In this document: in pieces, positions 59,972-64,000 of the stretch
How the letters are laid out: every line of letters starts with the position of its first letter
Position numbering within the stretch: the first letter of the stretch is position 1
From: Bradyrhizobium tropiciagri
Lineage (GTDB): Bacteria; Pseudomonadota; Alphaproteobacteria; Rhizobiales; Xanthobacteraceae
DNA length: 64,000 bases
Reading direction: 5' to 3'
NCBI RefSeq assembly: GCF_018130505.1
Contig: NZ_JAFCKH010000004.1
Span: 372,001 to 436,000, forward strand
Notes under the pieces: generated by a model
Told to the model about the DNA's origin: nothing
The model's input: only the letters and a program-made list of their open reading frames with translations
Database searches by the model: none
Position numbers and translations under genes: made by a program

Positions 59972-60876
59972 GCAGTCATATCCGCATCATCGAGATGGGG
60001 CCGCGCGACGGCCTGCAGAATGAGAAGACGCCGGTCAGCGTCGAGGCACGCATCGCCTTCGTCGAGGCGCTGGTGGCGGCCGGGCTTCGTACCGTCGAGG
60101 TCGGTGCCTTCGTGTCGCCGAAGGCGGTCCCGCAGATGGCAAGCTCGGATGTGGTGCTGCGCGGCGTCAGCCACGTCAGGGACGCCGAATTCCACGTGCT
60201 GGTGCCGAACGAGAAGGGCTACGACGCGGCCCGCGCCGCCGGCGCCAAGGTAGTGTCGGTGTTCGCCGCCGCCTCCGAAGGCTTTTCCCGCGCCAACATC
60301 AACTGCTCGGTCGCGGAATCGATCGAGCGCTTCAAGCCGGTGCTGGCGCGCGCCAAGGCCGATGGCGTCAGGGTGCGCGGCTATATCTCCTGCGTGCTCG
60401 GCTGTCCGTTCGACGGCGAGATCAAGCCCAAGGCGGTCGCCGACCTTGCCATGACCCTTTGGGACCTCGGCTGCTACGAGATCTCGCTCGGCGACACCAT
60501 CGGCGTCGGCACGCCGCTCAAGGCCAGGGAGATGCTGCGCGCGGTCAGCGCCGAACTGCCGGTGGCCAACCTCGCGATGCACTTCCACGACACCTACGGC
60601 CAGGCGCTCGCCAACCTCTATGCCGGCATGGAGGAGGGCGTCCGCGTCATCGACAGCGCCGCCGGCGGCCTCGGCGGCTGTCCCTACGCGCCCGGTGCGA
60701 CAGGGAACGTTGCCACGGAGGACGTGGTCTACATGCTCGAGGGCATGGGAATTGCGACCGGCGTCGACATGGAGAGGTTGCTCGGCGCGACGAATGAGAT
60801 TGCTGGCTTGCTCGGTCGTCCGCCGGTCAGCCGCGTCGCAAGCGCGCTGAACGCGAAGAAGAAGCGTGCTGCGTAG
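59968..60876 (+). CDS. mvaB: Hydroxymethylglutaryl-CoA lyase
   Basis: A protein of 302 aa with a TIM barrel. Motif RDGLQNE (catalytic Arg and Asp), the metal ligand region HFHDTYGQA, and the Cys-containing loop GLGGCPYAPGATGNVATED are complete. It cleaves HMG-CoA to acetyl-CoA and acetoacetate, ending leucine degradation. The start overlaps the mccA stop as ATGA. Confidence 0.93.
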   Translation: MSSHIRIIEMGPRDGLQNEKTPVSVEARIAFVEALVAAGLRTVEVGAFVSPKAVPQMASSDVVLRGVSHVRDAEFHVLVPNEKGYDAARAAGAKVVSVFAAASEGFSRANINCSVAESIERFKPVLARAKADGVRVRGYISCVLGCPFDGEIKPKAVADLAMTLWDLGCYEISLGDTIGVGTPLKAREMLRAVSAELPVANLAMHFHDTYGQALANLYAGMEEGVRVIDSAAGGLGGCPYAPGATGNVATEDVVYMLEGMGIATGVDMERLLGATNEIAGLLGRPPVSRVASALNAKKKRAA

Positions 60877-60877
60877 C

Positions 60878-60934
60878 GTGGGTAGAGCGCAGCGAACCCA
60901 CGAAGGTGATGGGTTTCGCTGCGCTCTACCCATC
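60878..60934. repeat. Intergenic inverted repeat (GTGGGTAGAGCGCAGC type)
   Basis: Arms TGGGTAGAGCGCAGCGAACCCA and TGGGTTTCGCTGCGCTCTACCCA (paired, slightly imperfect) around CGAAGGTGA. It lies between convergent HMG-CoA lyase and TRAP genes and may act as a bidirectional terminator. It is of the same general class as the element at 53620. Confidence 0.75.
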
Positions 60935-60943
60935 CTAGGGAGT

Positions 60944-62302
60944 TTACCGGCTCCCGTCCGGGCCCATCACGAGGTCCGGCAGCCCGGTGGAAATCCCCGG
61001 GAAGAAGCACAACAGCAGCACTGCGAGCATCATCAGCAATACGAACGGCAGCGTGCCCCAGATCACCTCGCTGAGTGGGATGTCGGGCGCGACGTTGCGG
61101 ATGACGAAGATGTTGAGGCCGACCGGCGGGTGGATCAGGCCCATCTCCATCACGATGGTCATGACGACGCCGAACCAGATGATGTCGAAATTGGCGGCGC
61201 GCAGCGGCGGCAGGATGATCGGCGCGGTCATCAGGATGATCGAGACCGGCGGCAGGAAGAAGCCGAGCACGACCACCATCACCAGGATCGCGAACAACAG
61301 CTCCCAGCGCGGCAGGTGCATCGCGACGATCGCCTCCGCTGCCGACTGCGAGATGTGCAGATAGCTCATCACGTAGGAATAGAGCAGCGACATGCCGATG
61401 ATCATCATCAGCATGGTCGATTCACGGATGGTCGAGCGTAGGATCGGCGACAGGTCGCTCGGCTTCCAGACGCTGTAGATCACCGCGATCAGCGCCAGCG
61501 CCAGCAGGCCGCCGAGCCCGGCGGTCTCCGACGGCGTCGCGTAGCCGCCATAGAGCGCGATCATCACGCCGGTCAGCAGCAGCACGAACGGAATCACGCG
61601 CGGCAGGGCACTGAAGCGCTCGGCCATGGTGAACTCGTCGCGCTGCAGGATCGCGGCGTCCTTGCCGGTCGCCTCATAGGCGGCCTTGGCCATCGCGTAT
61701 TCCTTGCGGAAGCGGAACACCGCGTAGACGCCGAACAGCGTCACCAGCAAGAGGCCCGGGCCGATGCCGGCGAGGAACAGCCGGCCGAGGGATTTCTCTG
61801 CGGCGACCGCGAACAGGATCATCGTGATCGAGGGCGGCAGCAGGATGCCGAGCGTCCCGCCGGCGGCGATGATGCCGGCGGCAAAGCCGCCGGAATAGCC
61901 GCGCTTGCGCATCTCGGGGATGCCGGCCGAGCCGATCGCGGAGCAGGTCGCGGGCGAGGAGCCGGCCATCGCTGCGAACAGCGCGCAGGCGAACACGTTG
62001 GCGACGCCGAGGCCGCCGGGCACGCGATGCAGCCAGGCATGCAGCGCCGAATAGAGATCCTGGCCGGCGCGCGACTTGCCGATCGCCGCACCCTTGAGGA
62101 TGAACAGCGGGATCGACAGCAGCGTGATCGAGGCCATCTCCTCGTAGACGTTCTGCGTCACCGTATCGAGCGAGGCCGCCGGCATGTAGATCGCCATGAA
62201 GACGACCGCGACGGCGCCGAGCGCGAACGCAATCGGCATGCCCGAGAACATCGCGAGCAGGGTGGCGAGCCCGTAGGAAAGGCCAATTCCAAACACGGTC
62301 AT
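60944..62302 (-). CDS. TRAP transporter, large permease (DctM)
   Basis: A protein of 452 aa with about twelve membrane helices. The signature LFAAMAGSSPATCSAIGSAGIPEMRKRGYSGGFAAGIIAAGGTLGILLPPSITMI is characteristic of DctM. It carries the substrate path driven by sodium. Genes DctP, DctQ and DctM overlap by four bases each. The ligand may be a carboxylate, possibly related to the leucine pathway next door, but that is inference. Confidence 0.94.
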   Translation of the reverse strand: MTVFGIGLSYGLATLLAMFSGMPIAFALGAVAVVFMAIYMPAASLDTVTQNVYEEMASITLLSIPLFILKGAAIGKSRAGQDLYSALHAWLHRVPGGLGVANVFACALFAAMAGSSPATCSAIGSAGIPEMRKRGYSGGFAAGIIAAGGTLGILLPPSITMILFAVAAEKSLGRLFLAGIGPGLLLVTLFGVYAVFRFRKEYAMAKAAYEATGKDAAILQRDEFTMAERFSALPRVIPFVLLLTGVMIALYGGYATPSETAGLGGLLALALIAVIYSVWKPSDLSPILRSTIRESTMLMMIIGMSLLYSYVMSYLHISQSAAEAIVAMHLPRWELLFAILVMVVVLGFFLPPVSIILMTAPIILPPLRAANFDIIWFGVVMTIVMEMGLIHPPVGLNIFVIRNVAPDIPLSEVIWGTLPFVLLMMLAVLLLCFFPGISTGLPDLVMGPDGSR

Positions 62303-62853
62303 CGGCGCGTGCCACCGGTCAGCGGGATCAGGATCTGCAGCAGGAGCTGGACGCAGAGCAGCGTCATGCCCACGGCCATCAGCACATAGGGGATCGCGAG
62401 CGGCGGCGACCACATCGAATTGGAGACCTGGCCGTCGACATAGGCCTCATGCGCCAGGGTCCAGGACTTCCAGGCGAAGAAAGCGCAGAACGCCAGGCTT
62501 GCGAGATCGACCAGCCACAGCCGGATGGCGTTGGCTCGCGCCGAGAGCAGACCGACGAACGCTTCGATGCTGACATGGCCGCGCTGGCTCTGCACGTAGG
62601 CCGAGGTCATGAAGGTGGCGCCGACCAGCAAGAACACCGCGGCCTCGTCCTGCCAGTAGTTCGGGCTGTGGAACAAAGCGCGGCCGAGCACGCTGTAGCT
62701 CAGGATCATGCAGGCCGCGATCAGGGCGATCGCGGCGAACACCACGATGACGTTGTTGCAGAAGCCGAGCGCGCGCGCGAGCACAGCCAGGGGCGCGTTG
62801 CCCACGGCTGTGTCTGTGCGTTCCTCTTGATCCGCGACCGGACCATGCATCAT
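62299..62853 (-). CDS. TRAP transporter, small permease (DctQ)
   Basis: A protein of 184 aa with four membrane helices. SYSVLGRALFHSPNYWQDEAAVFLLVGATFMTSAYVQSQRGHVSIEAF shows the Trp/Glu region and Gly-His-Val motif of DctQ. It helps the large permease and the binding protein to interact. Confidence 0.92.
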   Translation of the reverse strand: MMHGPVADQEERTDTAVGNAPLAVLARALGFCNNVIVVFAAIALIAACMILSYSVLGRALFHSPNYWQDEAAVFLLVGATFMTSAYVQSQRGHVSIEAFVGLLSARANAIRLWLVDLASLAFCAFFAWKSWTLAHEAYVDGQVSNSMWSPPLAIPYVLMAVGMTLLCVQLLLQILIPLTGGTRR

Positions 62854-63872
62854 GCGGCGACGTCGGTTGCGAGCTTCAGCAGTTTGGCTGCATTCGCCGT
62901 CTTAGCACTGTAGTCCTTCCAGGCGGTATCGCGCGCAATGTCGCGCCACTTGCCGACGATGGCGGCATCGAGCGCCGAGACCTTGGCACCGGCCTTCTCA
63001 TAGACCTTGGCGACCTCGACGTCGTCGTCCTGCGCGCCCTTGCGGCCGAACTCTTCGAGCTCGGCGCCGACGGCCAGGATGACGTCCTGCTGGTTCTTCG
63101 GCAGCTTGTCGAAGATCGCCTTCGACATCATCAGCGGCTCCAGCATGAACCAGTAGGAGGCACCGGCGCCCGAGGTCAGTGACTTGGCCACCTCCTCCAG
63201 GCGGAACGAGATCAGGCTGGTGGAGGAGGTGATGCCGGCGTCGCAGGCGCCGGTCTGCATCGCGGCGTAGAGCTCGTTCGAGGGCACCGACAGCACTGCG
63301 GCGCCGGCGGTCTGCAGCACCATGTCCATCTCGCGCGAGCCGCCGCGCACCTTCAGGCCCTTGGCGTCCTCAGGCGCCACGATCGCCTTGGAGCGGCTGG
63401 CGACGCCGCCGGCCTGCCAGACCCAGGAGATCAGCAGGATGCCCTTATCGGCGAGGAAGTCGCTCAGCGCCTTGCCGACCGGCTCCTTCTTCCAGCGCAG
63501 GCCCTGGTCGTAGGTGGTGACGAGGCCCGGCATCAGGCCGATATTGGTCTCCGGCAGTTCGCCGCCGGCGTAGGGCATCGGATAGAGGCTGAGGTCGAGC
63601 GCGCCCTTGCGCATCGCCGAGAACTGCGCGTTGGTCTTGATCAGCGAGGAGTTCGGATAGACCTCGGCTGCGATCTCGCCGCCCGAGCGCTTGGCCACTT
63701 CGGCGGCGAACATCCGGCACAGCCGGTCGCGGAAGTCGCCCTTATCGATCGTGCCGCCGGGGAACTGGTGCGAGATCTTCAGCGTGGTCGCGGCGTGTGC
63801 GGTGCCGACGCCCATCCGCAGGACGGCGGGGGCGGCGAGGGCGGACGCGAGAACGTGGCGGCGTGTGAGCAT
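62850..63872 (-). CDS. TRAP transporter, solute-binding protein (DctP)
   Basis: A protein of 340 aa with a Tat-like signal peptide (MLTRRHVLASALAAPAVLRMGVGTAHA). The DctP fold has KISHQFPGGTIDKGD at the start, the Arg in LKVRGGSREMDMV (the carboxylate-binding Arg) and NELYAAMQTGACDAGIT. It captures a periplasmic organic acid. The 128 bases upstream contain no clear regulatory dyad. Confidence 0.93.
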   Translation of the reverse strand: MLTRRHVLASALAAPAVLRMGVGTAHAATTLKISHQFPGGTIDKGDFRDRLCRMFAAEVAKRSGGEIAAEVYPNSSLIKTNAQFSAMRKGALDLSLYPMPYAGGELPETNIGLMPGLVTTYDQGLRWKKEPVGKALSDFLADKGILLISWVWQAGGVASRSKAIVAPEDAKGLKVRGGSREMDMVLQTAGAAVLSVPSNELYAAMQTGACDAGITSSTSLISFRLEEVAKSLTSGAGASYWFMLEPLMMSKAIFDKLPKNQQDVILAVGAELEEFGRKGAQDDDVEVAKVYEKAGAKVSALDAAIVGKWRDIARDTAWKDYSAKTANAAKLLKLATDVAA

Positions 63873-64000
63873 TGTTCTTCCCCTGAAGAGCTTCTTGAGT
63901 GGCTGTTAGGCCGGGCAGAGCGCCAGCTTACCCGGACTTCCTGTGAAACTTCTCTAGTCTGATAGTTCGAGGCGCCCTGATAGTGCGGGCGGACGTCCGG

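Overview
The window is GC-rich alphaproteobacterial DNA, most likely from Bradyrhizobium or a close relative. Pointers are the small Bradyrhizobium-type proteins, a double cold-shock-domain protein, an NDUFS4-type complex I subunit, OpgC, a NodU-family carbamoyltransferase, a perfect FixK2/FNR-type box and familiar Bradyrhizobiaceae intergenic repeats. It has two parts: a prophage from the left edge to about 37.4 kb (its left end lies outside the window), then ordinary chromosome to 64 kb.

Prophage, 1-37.4 kb. The order is: an SNF2-type helicase (cut by the window edge); a winged-helix, O-like replication protein whose gene contains a cluster of perfect inverted repeats, a likely origin; a NusG/RfaH-like protein followed by a period-12 C-rich repeat and two intrinsic terminators; then one long rightward late operon. 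The late operon joins a lambda-type head module (terminase A, gpW, portal B, protease C, scaffold-like, decoration D, capsid E, FII-like joiner) to a Mu-type contractile tail module (DUF2635, sheath, tube, frameshifted chaperone, tape measure, gpN, gpP, gp45-gp48, fibre, fibre assembly). An AT-richer block at the junction holds a jelly-roll/lectin-like protein and a small protein with three TQ(V/I)GV repeats. Lysis genes follow: pesticin-like endolysin with a peptidoglycan-binding domain, overlapping Rz/Rz1 spanins, a DUF1515-like protein, a CHAP-like cysteine protein and a two-TM holin. The right end carries accessory genes: an orphan ParA-like ATPase, an O-antigen-type acyltransferase, a ribbon-helix-helix-like protein, a zinc-ribbon protein with a minimal LigD-type ligase domain, and a leftward tyrosine integrase.

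Chromosome, 37.6-54.9 kb. Mostly single genes: PilZ protein, GST, glyoxalase I, sirtuin, double-CSD protein, DUF192 protein, tRNA-Pro(UGG), a Tat-exported DUF1254/DUF1214 protein behind a FixK-type box, DUF2721 protein, cyclase, carbamoyltransferase, OpgC and NDUFS4-like protein. Several very small proteins (26-57 aa) are found between 39.1 and 42.5 kb. Two diverged copies of a structured RNA with compensatory changes lie at about 40.8 and 48.1 kb.

Leucine/isovalerate catabolism and transport, 53.7-64 kb. Lrp/AsnC and TetR regulators diverge from isovaleryl-CoA dehydrogenase, the two methylcrotonyl-CoA carboxylase subunits and HMG-CoA lyase; two matching palindromes in the divergent promoter are likely TetR operators. 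The methylglutaconyl-CoA hydratase gene is absent from the cluster. A leftward TRAP transporter (DctP, DctQ, DctM) closes the window.
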